A DNA stretch of 64,000 nt from Timema cristinae (lineage: Eukaryota > Arthropoda > Insecta > Phasmatodea > Timematidae): contig JBCFYV010000926.1 of the NCBI GenBank assembly GCA_039000515.1, forward strand, positions 1 through 64,000, in the 5' to 3' direction. This document shows positions 12,331-22,953 of the stretch, piece after piece (the first letter of the stretch is position 1; the number at the start of each line of letters is the position of its first letter). The position numbers were made by a program, and so were the translations under genes. Below the pieces are notes generated by a model. It did no database searches, was not told where the DNA came from, and worked only from the letters and a program-made list of their open reading frames with translations.

Positions 12331-13595
12331 TTTTTTCACAAGTTTGTAATATACAGTTAGGATTCACGACAGCCTATATAGTCTTGGAAGAAAGATATTT
12401 TAGAACAAATAAAGAAAGATACAGTATTTATATATTTATTTATATAGGATTTTTTTAAATTGTCATTGATAGGATTTATCAAAAACAAAGTTGCAAGATT
12501 TAAAAAATAGTTTTTAAACCTGTCAAAGAATGGGTTCTTTATGAATGTTTTTCAACATTTATTGTTTTTCACTGAGGTGTTCCCATACACACTACAGGCA
12601 AACGCTGGCATATTTGTTTCGATATCACCTTTAATATATCCCAAATCCTAAATTTAGTTTATTGGAATATTTCATCGGGCATCGTTTAAAAAATCCCAAT
12701 TTATTAGGAAGGTATTTGATATTTTCTTAGCTGTAAATTATCATTTTATAGATTAATATATAAAATTGAGCTTTACATTTTTACTTGAAAAATAGATAAT
12801 TAAATTGGAATTACATGTTCTAAATTAATAAATTTGTTAGACTACCTTTGTTTCCAATATTATTTTAATTCTATTCCTCGTCTTTTCTTAAGTTGGGCGC
12901 ATAAATTGTAGATGTGATTTATATGTAGCATAAATGTGCTAATGATTATTTCTGACTTATCTTATCTGCCTTTAGCCCAAAGCACCAGGCTTGGGTCAGG
13001 CGGACATATCCACATATCCTTTTGTGTTTACTTCCTTCAACCAACCTCCCCTGCCCCCCTCACCAAACCATTTCCTCGTCACCCGTTCGGGTAGTTTCAG
13101 AGTCTCTTTCCTCCAGATATCAGAACAACCGTTAAAAAAATAATCGTTTTAAATAATATTTATTCCGTTTTTACTGTTGTGACTATGGATTTTTTTTATG
13201 GAAACGTCTTAGTTAGATAATTTTGTATATATATATATATATATCTTTTAGATTTTTATTATTTACTCTGAATCACGATTTATTTTAAACGAATCTATTA
13301 AGGATTTATGAGCTTTTCAAACATATAATGAAATAGATTAAAATATAGGTACGTCGCCATATTCTTACGCTCTTCAAAATACAAAAATAATATATTATAG
13401 CATTTTTTATTGTTTCGTAAACATGATTTCCCTAAGAGTCTGCACGGTCTTCTTTGCCACATTTGGGAGCAATGGCGGTACAGGTCTAATATCCTCTTAA
13501 AATAAGTTTGAAACTGCCTCTGGGGGGGAAAGAGGTGGGCGAAGAATAGACTGTCCCCCTAGGTAGATTTCGTAGATAAATATGTCCCAATGCAC
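12331..13595. other. AT-rich stretch with (TA)n
   Basis: No genes recognised. A (TA)n microsatellite lies at about 13226-13246. Confidence 0.45.
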
Positions 13596-13599
13596 TTCC

Positions 13600-13800
13600 T
13601 GTGCCTAGTGGTCTAACGCGTCAATCTCGTGTTAGACTGGCGTGCTCGAGGCGGGGAGCTCGGGGTTTGAATCCCGGTTGGGTATTATTAAGGTGTTTTT
13701 TCCTATATTGTTGCCCACTCTCCTTCCACGCAAATGTGGTAGATTAACTCTAAATTACTTCCTTTCTGATTTCTACTCGCATTGGTTAGTTTATTATATA
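13600..13800 (+). repeat. tRNA-derived SINE, 3'-truncated
   Basis: The head CTAGTGGTCTAACGCG (box A) and GGGGTTTGAATCCCGG (box B, near 13662-13677) is followed by a family B-like body (TTTTTTCCTATATTG, CCACGCAAATGTGG). It stops in AT-rich DNA before the usual tail. Confidence 0.7.
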
Positions 13801-13813
13801 CCTATTAATTTTA

Positions 13814-13816
<3 letters not shown>

Positions 13817-13847
<31 letters not shown>
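13817..13847. repeat. (TA)n microsatellite
   Basis: Uninterrupted TA dinucleotides immediately upstream of the next SINE. Confidence 0.9.
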
Positions 13848-13849
<2 letters not shown>

Positions 13850-14125
13850 GCGTCGGTGGCGTAGTTGGCAAACGCGCTAGTCGTGTTGAGCCCGACCTGC
13901 TGAGGACGGGGAGATCGAGGTTCGAATCTCGGTCAGGTGAAGGGACTGGGGGTGGTTTTTTCCTAAATGGTTTTTCCATTTTTCCCTGCACGCAAATTCG
14001 GGTTTCACTTCCTTTAATTCAACCTTCCCAATTCCTAATCCATTAGCGTAATTAGTACTTAAAAGCGTAAAACCCCGAACGGGTAGTAAGACGCGGTGCT
14101 AAAAAAATAATAATAAAATAAATAT
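13848..14125 (+). repeat. tRNA-derived SINE, family B, full length
   Basis: The best-preserved family B copy. Box A is GGCGTAGTTGGCAAACGCG, box B is GAGGTTCGAATCTCGG (13918-13933), the body includes TTTTCCCTGCACGCAAATT, and the tail is CCGAACGGGTAGTAAGACG with GCGGTGCTAA and AT-rich (TAA)n. The last part of the tail is shared with family A although head and body differ. Confidence 0.85.
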
Positions 14126-14696
14126 ATTATACACTCAGCTTAGACACCTTAAATAGGTATTATTACAGACTTGTATAAGTCATCGGTTAAGAAATTTACA
14201 GTATTATTATTGCGGGTCTTTCCTGCACACTTATGGATTCTCTTAACAGTGAACTTTTTTTTTTTTTTGCACTTTTTGGCCCACTCAAATTAGATGCTAA
14301 GTCACTTGGTGACGCACACGTTTAAGTTTTTGTATTGACCACTAATTTCTTGAAATGTAAGTTAGTGGAGCAAACTATTTCCCCCTATAATCAGCCCGCC
14401 TTAAGTACATATGAGTTTGCCACCATCGTACGTCCTGTATTTTTTCCATTGTTGCAAGGTGTGGATAAATTTTTGCCTCAGCAGTCAATTTTAATTTTTC
14501 CCTGTTCATTGCATGTGTCATCCACCGAAGTGCATAACCTTATGAAGCAAAATATGGCTCACAGGATGTTAAGGTTCGGCTCGCTGGTCTTGACGCAGCT
14601 TTAGACAGTAAACTTTCTCAAATAAACTTTCTTGTGAATAAATATGAGATCATTTAATGGTAAATCAAAAATATTCATGAATACATTCTTACCTGC
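14126..14696. other. Short unannotated interval
   Basis: No convincing gene. An open frame at 14335-14604 resembles no family I know. Confidence 0.4.
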
Positions 14697-14925
14697 TTCG
14701 GTGGCTGCATGATCTAAGGCATCACTCCGCAATAAAACTATACTGCCAATGAAAGGGAAATCAGGGTTCGAGCCCCGGTTGGGTGTACTGAAGGTGAGTT
14801 TTTTCAAAAATAGTTTTTCAGTCTTCCTCCATGCAAATGCTAGTACACTTCCTCTAAAATTAAACATTTCTCACCCTAACTCATTAGAATAAATAGGTGT
14901 TAAGACGTGGTCCTAAAGTAAAAAA
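14697..14925 (+). repeat. tRNA-derived SINE, family B
   Basis: Head CTTCGGTGGCTGCATGATCT with box B CAGGGTTCGAGCCCCGG (14763-14779), family B body (CTTCCTCCATGCAAATGC), and a degenerate tail AGGTGTTAAGACGTGG. Confidence 0.75.
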
Positions 14926-15007
14926 GTGAATTTATAATCGTGATGTCACGAGACAAATAATTTGGAATTAATAGTAGTATAAGTATTTGAGAAATAATAA
15001 AATATCA

Positions 15008-15262
15008 GGGTGACCTGGTGGTCTAGGGGTAAGGTGTCGGATTTTTGTGCTGAGGGTCCGGGGTTCAAATCCTTGGTCCCGGCACAGACTTATCTGATTG
15101 CCAAACCTTTCTTCACCTCTGCCAGGCCTCCACCGTGGTTCGGATCCCACGCTAAACGTAGGTCCTCCATTTCAGCTCACAATTACCCTACCATTTTCAC
15201 ATTAGTGTAAGTGCGTATAACTCGAATGGGTAGTAAGATGTGGTGCTAATGCTAATAAAATA
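15008..15262 (+). repeat. tRNA-derived SINE, family A, copy 3
   Basis: Clean box A (GTGACCTGGTGGTCTAGGGG) and box B (GGGGTTCAAATCC, 15059-15071). The body and tail match the copies at 3878 and 4645, ending in GGGTAGTAAGATGTGG and a short TAA run. Confidence 0.88.
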
Positions 15263-15302
15263 TCTTTGTATTTACGTTAGAGATATTTCTACACTAATTT
15301 TG

Positions 15303-15390
15303 GTTGAAAGGGCAATTGAAAAGTTCCCTTTTCCTACCAGAAATATACTATATAACAGAATTTGGTAGCAAAAAGGGCATTTTAGACAAT
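15303..15390. repeat. Short hairpin repeat related to 50713-50802
   Basis: TTCCTACCAGAAATATACTA at 15331-15350 and a reversed partner around 15361-15377 (TTTGGTAGCAAAAAGGG) form an imperfect hairpin. The same centre occurs in the stronger hairpin near 50.7 kb, suggesting a small foldback family. Confidence 0.5.
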
Positions 15391-15403
15391 TATTCATATT
15401 AAA

Positions 15404-15470
15404 ATCAGTGTGTCAGTGTGTCAAAGAGAGAGAGAGAGAGTGTGTGAGTGTGTGCGCGCGCACGCGCGTT
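15404..15470. repeat. Mixed dinucleotide repeat (GA, TG, CG)
   Basis: GTGTCAGTGTGTC is followed by a GA run (15425-15440), then TG and CG/CA dinucleotides ending in an alternating purine-pyrimidine tract. Confidence 0.8.
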
Positions 15471-15975
15471 TTGGAGTTATATTTGATATCTTAGCAAACA
15501 GTACATGTTACACTATTTTAAATGTTTGTTTAAAAGAAATGACACGATACAAACATGAAACACAATTATATACCTGCAGTATATTTCACAGCTCTATTCT
15601 CTCTCAGGGTATTCTTGATGATGTGTGTCAAAAAATGAGCCCAACTGCTCGAAATTTTTCTTGCAGCCCACATATAATTAATTTATTCCATGTAAGAGCA
15701 TACCGAGATCTACATATTTTTAAAATTCCGATTCTATTGAACTTCACGTTGAAGTCAAATAAACGTAAAAGAAATGTCCTGTGTAGTCCATTGTTTTTGT
15801 GTGTCTGTATATATTCCTGATCGTGAATTTGCCCATTTCATGAAATGGGCAGATTTCTACCCATTCCGTGAACTGACCTTTCCTCCTGACCATTCCCGAA
15901 CTGAGTAAAAAAATATAGTGCAGTTTTATGAATTGTGTGACTTTTTAAGATAATTTAACTTTTAATTATTTTTTT
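15471..15975. other. Unannotated interval
   Basis: A 136-codon open frame runs through from 15410, but it starts in the microsatellite and has no recognisable domain, so I do not call it a gene. Confidence 0.4.
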
Positions 15976-16122
15976 AGCGCCGCGTTTTTACTGCCCGTTT
16001 GGGTTATACGTCTATGTACTAATCACGCTAAGGTTCTAAGGCTTATAAAGGTTTAGTTTAGAGGAAGTGCAACTGCATTTGCGTAGAGGGAGGGTGTAAA
16101 ACCATATAGGGAAAACCTTAGA
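15976..16122 (-). repeat. SINE family B, tail and body only
   Basis: The plus strand reads the reversed tail (CGCGTTTTTACTGCCCG) and body (AGAGGAAGTGCAACTGCATT, GTAGAGGGAGGGTG) of family B. The tRNA-like head is missing; the inverted-repeat unit starting near 16151 lies in its place. Confidence 0.7.
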
Positions 16123-16150
16123 GATGGTTACTCCATCTAGATATCATATT

Positions 16151-16757
16151 CTGAAAATTGAAAACTTGACATCTGGACACAGGAATCGAACCCGGGACCT
16201 TTGTCTTAGTACGCCGATGCTCTTACCACTGAGCTATCCAGGATTCCTCCCGTGCCAGGGCCCATATTTTAAGGCAGAGTCTGTGATGGACGTACAGAAA
16301 TCGTCGGCTACAAATGTTTGATTTAATTAGGATCAAGAGCTATCAGATAACACAGCCACCTTCGACTCGGTAGTTGGCTTATTGCAGCCATTTGTACAAT
16401 TATTATAACTGTACGGGATTGCATATTAATTAATCAAATAGCCAACGCTATTATTTATGCGTTTTTAGTGAGGATATACTCCATATAGATATCATATAAT
16501 ATTAATTGTACAAATGGCTGCAATAAGCCAACTACCGAGTCGAAGGGGGCTGCGTTATCTGATAGCTCTTGATCCTAATTAAATCAAACATTTGTAGCCG
16601 ACGATTTCCACACGTCCATCATAGACTCTGCCTTAAAATATGAGTGAGGAATGACTCTGGGCACGGGATGAATCCTGGATAGCTCAGTGATAAGAGCATC
16701 GGCGTACTAAGTCAAATGTCCTGGGTTCGATTCCCGTGCCCAGGTGTCAATTTTCAG
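16151..16757. repeat. Large inverted repeat with a tRNA-related SINE head in each arm
   Basis: The left arm (about 16151-16404) and right arm (about 16491-16757) are near-perfect reverse complements around an 85-bp loop. Each outer end holds the same tRNA-like head: in the right arm TGGATAGCTCAGTGATAAG (box A) and GGGTTCGATTCCCGTGCCC (box B, about 16722-16740). The loop carries TACTCCATATAGATATCAT, close to the left flank TACTCCATCTAGATATCAT at 16130-16148, so part of the flank is duplicated as well. It could be a foldback element or two opposed SINE copies that have been gene-converted. Confidence 0.75.
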
Positions 16758-16769
16758 ATTATAAGTTTT

Positions 16770-17105
16770 TATTGTTTTAAAATGGATGGTTAGGTTAAGT
16801 TAGGTTAGTTTTGTATAATATGTTAAAACAAATTTCTATTGAGCTTGTAGTATATTAATACAATACGTTCCAGTTCATGAAATGGGCAGCAGAAATTTCC
16901 CAATTCGCTATTAGGGTGTAGCGTATGTACGTGAACACACTCTTCACGTCTCAAAATGAAACAAATTGGACCCCAATATTTTTATATTCTTTTAATATAT
17001 TATCATACATAAAACTCTATTTAAATACCACACTGATAGGCTGCAAATAGTAAAGAATTAACTCTAATACATTGACTTCCTGATAATTTAGTTGTTATAA
17101 ATAAG
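16770..17105. other. Unannotated interval with TTAGG-like run
   Basis: GGTTAGGTTAAGTTAGGTTAG at 16789-16809 is an imperfect TTAGG-type run. Nothing else recognised. Confidence 0.5.
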
Positions 17106-17109
17106 TTTA

Positions 17110-17365
17110 TGAACTTTTTTTTATGTACGGTATGTTATTTTTCGGTACAAAGCGAATTGGATCGGACACATGTTTTCTGTGCGACATCATAGAAGGAAAT
17201 GTTAAGGGAAAGAGGAGCTTAGGAAGAAGGAGGCTTCAAATACTATATTACTTGAAAGAAAGAAGAAACTGCTGGGAGCTGAAGGAGAAGGCAGAGGACA
17301 GGGAGCGTTGACGGAAAGGAATGGTCCTGTCGTAAGACATAACACCTAATAATAATAATCTTGAA
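17110..17365 (+). pseudogene. Non-LTR retrotransposon (LINE), 3' end of reverse-transcriptase ORF
   Basis: The frame from 17123 encodes a C-terminal peptide typical of insect LINE polyproteins: IIEGNVKGKRSLGRRRLQIL and LKERRNCWELKEKAEDRER, with the usual GKR-GRRR-basic and RW/REL-type ending. Domain content upstream (endonuclease, reverse transcriptase) is absent, as expected for 5'-truncated LINEs. A (TAA)n tail follows (about 17347-17359). The stop after DRER and the short length make this a dead fragment. Confidence 0.7.
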
Positions 17366-17484
17366 CAGGTAGTAAGACGTGGTGATATATGCATATGATA
17401 TAATTATAATTACAAGCTTTGCAAGATTCCTCAAAGATGGACTTATCTCGGTTTTTACCCGCATAGGTGTGAACGTGGATTAAA

Positions 17485-17690
17485 CGTTAAGCTCAAAAGT
17501 TTAATCTCCCACTTACGGGGAGTTCGAGATTTGAATCCTGTCTGGGTGTACTGAGAATGGAGCTTTATAAACTATTTCTCACTGTCTCATTGAAAATGCA
17601 GGTACATTTTACCTACTTATTCTCTAACCCATTTAAGAATTTAGAATGAGTATATTACTGATGGTTAATAAAACGTGGTAGTTCTTTTGA
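17485..17690 (+). repeat. Degraded SINE, family B
   Basis: Box B-like GAGATTTGAATCCTGTC (17527-17543) is followed by a family B-like body (CTTTATAAACTATTTCTCAC) and a weak tail AATAAAACGTGGTAG. Confidence 0.55.
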
Positions 17691-17974
17691 TATATAGAAT
17701 TGTATTTGTTTCTATAGGTAAGCCTAACCTACTTCCTTTTATAAACGCTCCATAAATACAACCCCAAAGGGTTTGCTCGAAAAACACGATCAGTAAATAT
17801 ATTATTTAAAAACAAAGAATAGCCTCATTGAAGTAATAATACCTTTATTCATTAAGTCAATTTTTTTTTTACTGGTATAAATATTAGGATAGACAACATC
17901 GTCAACAAATAAAAAGAAAATGTCTTATTTCTCTTTTATTTTAAAATAAATGTACAATAGTAATCTATGTAGGT

Positions 17975-18522
17975 GAGTTGCGGCTTAATCTTGAAATCGT
18001 GTACGAGTTGCGGCCCGGATTTTTTGAGGACATGTACAAATTGCGGCCCATTCACTTGAGAGAGAGGTATGAGTTGCGGCCCACTCACTTGAAAGAAAGA
18101 GGTATGAGTTGCGACCCACTCAATTGAGAGAGGGGTATGAGTTGCGGCCCACTCAATTGAGAGAGAGGTATGAGTTGCGGCCCACTCACTTGAAAGAAAG
18201 AGGTATGAGTTGCGACCCATTCAATTGAGAGAGGGGTATGAGTTGCGGCCCACTCAATTGAGAGCGAGGTATGAGTTGCGGCCCACTCACTTGAAAGAAA
18301 GAGGTATGAGTTGCGACCCACTCAATTGAGAGAGGGGTATGAGTTGCGGCCCACTCAATTGAGAGCGAGGTATGAGTTGCGGCCCACTCAATTGAGAGAG
18401 AGGTATGAGTTGCGGCCCACTCACTTGAGAGCGAGGTATGAGTTGCGGCCCACTCAATTGAGAGAGAGGTATGAGTTGCGGCCCACTCACTGGAGAGAGA
18501 GATATGAATTACGTCCACCTAA
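17975..18522. repeat. 33-bp minisatellite
   Basis: About fifteen tandem copies of a 33-35 bp unit built on ATGAGTTGCGGCCCACTCAA and TTGAGAGAGAGGT. Most units are 33 bp, a multiple of three, so several frames stay open on both strands. These frames are products of the repeat, not genes. Variants (GCGACCC, GAAAGAAAGA) alternate in a higher-order pattern. Confidence 0.93.
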
Positions 18523-19026
18523 TTAGCAGTGTGCTTTCTATCATTCTATCTTAAATTTCAGATAGAAACTATCATCATCTCATTTTGGCATCCCTCGTAA
18601 TATCCAAACGTCCTCAGTTCTTGTCGTTCAATGGTTTTGGCAAGGCTAGGTTAGGTTAGGTTGGTTCAGGTCAACATCCCGGGCTGCAGTTAGCACGTGG
18701 CTCTAACAATGTGGAGCCGTAATTCAACTCTCTCTTTAGAGGTAAACAACTCGTGCGGCTGCAACTCACCTGCAGCCATCGATAATTGACACTAAAACAA
18801 AGAAAATTGTGAAAACAGATCATTATAGCCTCCATGTGGGTAATTTGTTTTGTTAAAATATCAAATATATCTTGATTATTTGATTGTATTATATAAGATG
18901 ATCATCAATGAAAACTAATATTTACAAATGTTGGCACTTGGCATACCATAATATTTAAAGATTGTTTTTAAATTAATAAATTTTATTTTAATAAAATGAA
19001 ACTATGTTTCATCTTTGGTTTATATT
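18523..19026. other. Unannotated interval with short TTAGG run
   Basis: GGCTAGGTTAGGTTAGGTTGG near 18644-18664 is a three-unit telomere-like run. No gene recognised. Confidence 0.5.
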
Positions 19027-19195
19027 TAAGGTGGGGTGGAAAAGAACGCTAGTTAATGTTAGTATTATCTAAGTTTTCATAACTTTTTTTAAACTAAATT
19101 AAATATCGTTTCAGTAGAACTATTTGTTTATACACATAGTTGTCTCAACAGATTCTTGAATATTTGTCATGAATATTGTGACTTTTGAACAGAAA
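19027..19195. repeat. Single-arm relative of the palindrome at 34070
   Basis: It begins TTAAGGTGGGGTGG and continues with GTCTCAACAG, TTGAATATTTGTCATGA and GTGACTTTTGAAC, each matching in order the left arm of the 387-bp palindrome at 34070-34456. The second arm is not present, so this is a half-element or an old diverged copy. Confidence 0.55.
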
Positions 19196-19305
19196 TTATT
19201 TTAATGAAAATAAAAGTTCAAATTCTGAGACGGCCATAGACAGGCCAAGACCATATATATCTACTGAATCAATATTTTATTTATTCAAAATACAGCACAA
19301 GTTTG

Positions 19306-19745
19306 TTGATGTAAATGTTATTGTAGAAGTTCAAAGACCGATAAATCTTAGAATTTACCAATATCAGTTGGTAACTGTCCGAAATATCTTAGAAAATGTT
19401 AACAGTTTGAGTTTTAACCGTGTCTAGAGTCAGGTGGGAGAGAGGATCCCCATTTCTAGCTTTGACCATCACTCAAAAGTTAACCAATAAACCAGACTAA
19501 CCTAACCTAACCTAACCTAACCAAGCATAATCTATCCTTTGTCATGCGAGTGCTGGTCAAAGCTAGAACTGGGGATACTCTCTCCCACCTGACTCTATAG
19601 AGATGGTTAAAAACTCAAAATGTACACATATTCTAAGATATTTCGGACCTTTACTAACAGCTATTGGTAAATGCTAGGTAGGATATATCGGCAAATTCTA
19701 ATATTTACCAGTCTTCGGACTTTTATAGTAACATAAACACTGCCT
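19306..19745. repeat. Foldback element with TTAGG-type loop
   Basis: The left arm (about 19306-19475) and right arm (about 19552-19745) are imperfect reverse complements. Both contain AGTCAGGTGGGAGAGA and TCCGAAATATCTTAGAA. The loop holds about five CCTAA units (19496-19522). The open frame crossing the left arm is not supported as a gene. Confidence 0.7.
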
Positions 19746-19811
19746 ATGTTTCTTTCATGAAAATAAGTGTGCTCAAATTTGTAATTGTTATTTTAACTGG
19801 CTTATTAGCAG

Positions 19812-19960
19812 TAGGTACCAACCTCGGTGGTCTTGGGGTAAAGGGTTCAGCTTGGTATCCGATGTTCGTGGGTTCAAACTCAGCCGGGGTCAACGAATGT
19901 TTCTTGAACAATACAAATCCGTAGCACAACTTCCTTCGGAGGGGAAGCAAAGCCGTTTTG
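19812..19960 (+). repeat. tRNA-derived SINE, another head type (family D)
   Basis: CCTCGGTGGTCTTGGGGTAA (box A) and GTGGGTTCAAACTCAGC (box B, 19868-19884) form a tRNA-like head different from families A and B. The body (AACTTCCTTCGGAGGGGAAG) is not shared with the other SINEs here. Confidence 0.65.
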
Positions 19961-20521
19961 TTCCAAATAACCCCGGAAGGTATGTCAAAATGCCTTTCCC
20001 ACCAAAATTGGTAGAATATTTCATTCTCAATCATATAAATTCTCATGTGTTGAAATAATCAGTTAGAAAGGGCACGGGAAATACCTCAAGAAAACATAAA
20101 ATAATAAGCACACAGATAATGAATGTGGTCAGTATTATTCTTTAATAGTATTTGCACAGAATTATAAATATACAGTAAGGTCATGCGGCACAGAGCATTC
20201 ATCATTCGGTGTAATAGTGAATGCCCCCCCCCCCCGCCCTCCTCCAAAAGAAATGGACCCAATGGTTTAGTGAAGGGGAGAGGGGAAAGCAAGGGGGTAA
20301 CAACTCAAGCAGAAAAATTAGTATTTGTATTTATCAAACAAATTAAAATAAAGCTTAACTAAACCAATACTATGTTTGTTTATAACGACAACTAAAGTTT
20401 ACTTTGAAAGATACTAACTTAAAAAAATGAGATACAAAGTTAACTAACCGAAACTGACCAAAGCAGATTAATTCTGAGCTGTCTGAACTACACAATTCGG
20501 CGCTTTGTACGCATTACATAC
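19961..20521. other. Unannotated interval
   Basis: Contains a poly-C run (20223-20236). No supported gene. Confidence 0.4.
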
Positions 20522-21358
20522 AATTTGTGCAGTGGCAGCTCGTAGCTAAAATTAGTGGGGGTGCTGCTCTAGAAATTTTTTAGCCTTTGTCTTAAAATTG
20601 TGTAAAAGGAAAAAAAATGTATAAAAAGAAAATTTATTCGGGAACTTGATAAAATCTTAACAAAAACACATTTTTAATTTACTTAAACTTAAATTGTTAC
20701 AGTTCAAGCTTGATCTATTTATTTAAAAATGAGATCCATTGGTCTTGTTTTAATTTGCGCAAAAAGTTCAATAATTTTCTCCTTGATTTCTGGATGATAA
20801 TTGAGGAAATGTTTTTCATTGAAAGTACTGCAAGCGCATTTAGTCTTTCTGTTAAATAAAAGAACAGAAAAAAATGAATCAAATAGAATAGCTGGAAGCA
20901 GAATAGTAATATTATTTTACACTCTTCTACACTTTATAACATTAAAGAATATGGTACACGGTTTTTAAGCACAACACACGCTGAGTAAGAAAAAACTTCC
21001 TTCCACCATCACGCTAGAGCCGGCACTGCGAGAGAAACAGTGCTCTCTCTACTCAGCAGTCCCGCCTTCCTCCCCACCTTCCTCCTATGTGCGCATAGAA
21101 ACAACAGTCAAACACCACGTCGCTAGCACTGTGAAGCGCACAGTTCCATACAAAGATTTTTGTATTTTTTTCATAAACTGGGGATGGCTGACTGACTAAC
21201 TGACATTAAGCTTAAAGAAAATATATTGTACTACAAAAATAAAGAAATAATTAAAGAAAAAAGGATTCATTATATTAAATGTTATCGATATTATCAAGTG
21301 GAAATAGGGGGTGCTTCAGTTTCGCAGTGCCTATACACGAGCCGCCACTGAATTTGTG
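20522..21358 (-). mobile_element. Non-autonomous hAT transposon with 8-bp target duplication
   Basis: The element spans 20530-21350 and is flanked by AATTTGTG on both sides (20522-20529, 21351-21358), the 8-bp duplication expected for hAT. Terminal repeats are CAGTGGCAGCTCGT on the left and ACGAGCCGCCACTG on the right. The left half contains, on the minus strand, the end of a hAT transposase (ERLNALAVLSM near 20850-20820) and matches the remnant at 532-850. The rest of the transposase is deleted, so the copy cannot move alone. The exact duplication and matching ends suggest a fairly recent insertion. Confidence 0.9.
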
Positions 21359-22060
21359 TTTTAAAACGCAAACACTATTTTTAGACATCAAAGTGTGTGT
21401 ACCTGGACTCACTTCATACGCATGCCTGGTGTGATTGTGACCAAAAAAGGTATTTTGTTATACAAACTGTAAAAAATGTGGATCCAAAACCAATGTAGCC
21501 TCGTGTTACCGAGCAAGTTTACACTTTCTTGCGAACTGTTAAAAAGGCAGCACTACACGTAACGAATTCTACATGGACTTACCCGTGGGGAAGTTGGTGC
21601 GTGTACTGCAGCAAAACCACGTAGGGAAGATCATATCGACTTCCCCATGAATATTCTGAATGGTTGGATATTTTCAAGAAGCCCATGGGGAAGTTGACGC
21701 GTTTAATAGCAGCTTGGTCTTCTCCACGTTAACCTATACTTATTCTATTGCGCATGCGCCAGTCTCAAGTCTCACGTCTTTCTTTTATTAGTGTCTATAA
21801 CTGCAGTCTGCAGCCATTGTATTCTTGTTGATAAGGGGCAACTTGTAGGTTTGTTATTGTTCATTTTTCTTAAACATGACTGATTTGCGTTGTTACACTA
21901 AGGAATTTTTAAGTAACCTTTATAAAACTACACCGTGTTTTCTTTCTTACTATCAGCCATTTTGTTGCTAACTAGACAGACACTAAGACTCCACCCACCA
22001 ATAGACCTACTCTTGGAGAAAATGATGGGGAAGTTGCTACAGTAGTCCCTCCATGGCTTA
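21359..22060. other. Interval with a repeated CCATGGGGAAGT motif
   Basis: No gene found. CCCGTGGGGAAGTTGGTGCG (about 21584-21603) and CCCATGGGGAAGTTGACGCG (about 21683-21702) recur at about 22328-22347 as CCCATGGGGAAGTCGACACG, all in the same orientation, with a reversed copy (CGACTTCCCCATG) near 21639. These look like decayed repeat units. Confidence 0.45.
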
Positions 22061-22259
22061 TTTGGTGCTGACTGACAGCTCACAGCTGACAGATAAAAGC
22101 TTTGAAAAGTTACCAGACAAAATTATGTATCCCTACGCCGAACCATATGATCTTCAAAAACATGTGTTTAGCAGCTGTCACTTCTGTCAGTCAAAATTAA
22201 GGTTTATACCTAAATGTTGACTGTCAGAAGTCAGCTGTGAGCTGTCAGTCAGCACCAAA
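22061..22259. repeat. 199-bp foldback (MITE-like) element
   Basis: The ends are exact inverted repeats: TTTGGTGCTGACTGACAGCT at the left and the reverse complement ending at 22259, extending about 30 bp with CAGCTGACAG words. There is no coding capacity. The flanks do not show an unambiguous target duplication. Confidence 0.75.
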
Positions 22260-22953
22260 GAAGCGATGGGGCTACTTACTGTACGTGTAATAGGTACCGA
22301 CATCCAGCAACTTACTCACAAGGAAGCCCATGGGGAAGTCGACACGTGCAATGCGGCCTTAAGATAGCGTCATAGTGTTATCTTTCAGCAGGCGTGTCAA
22401 ATTCGTTTTGACCATGAGTCACATTGAACATTGAAAATAATGAGGGGGCCACATTTCAGAACGTTTTGTATTGTCACAAAACTAAGCAAAAAAAAAAAAT
22501 ATATATAAATTTTAAAATCCTTTATATAGCAAAAATAAAATTAAGATTACATAAAATGTTAAGGCTTGTACTATATTTTCTAAAAAATAATTGAACTTTT
22601 ATATTTGCAGCAAGTGTGGGAGTGACTTTAGCTCTCTTGTTGAAGACACGTTCAAAATTAATGACAAAAGGGACTGCTTAGGCCTTTTTCTGCGTAAAAA
22701 CACAAGGCAATATATCCTGGCAAAAATTGCACATATTTGCACAATTTTTGTGAATCAACCTCTACTGAGTAAATAGTAAAATGGGGTACAACAAATTAAT
22801 TTGCTAGATTTCACCAAATGATGACCAATCTCCAAATGACATAATGTCGAATGGTGTATTCCTACAATTATATGAATTGGGCCACATTGTTTGCTAGTTC
22901 ATAAAAAGGTCCACACATGCATCTCTAAGGGTACGTGCATACCGAGGAGCACG
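22260..22953. other. Unannotated interval
   Basis: A poly-A run (about 22490-22499) and an open frame at 22591-22776 without recognisable domain. Nothing supported. Confidence 0.4.

Noticed and set aside
13642..14046. 134-codon frame
   Set aside because: It runs through two SINEs and a (TA)n tract; no coding signal.
16679..16745. Possible genuine tRNA gene
   Set aside because: Box A and box B are present, but the anticodon stem does not pair well and the same unit is duplicated in an inverted repeat, so it is a SINE head.
17936..18526. Frames on both strands with repeated GPQLIPLSQ or RPTQLRERYEL text
   Set aside because: The 33-bp repeat unit keeps every frame open; no start context and no domain.
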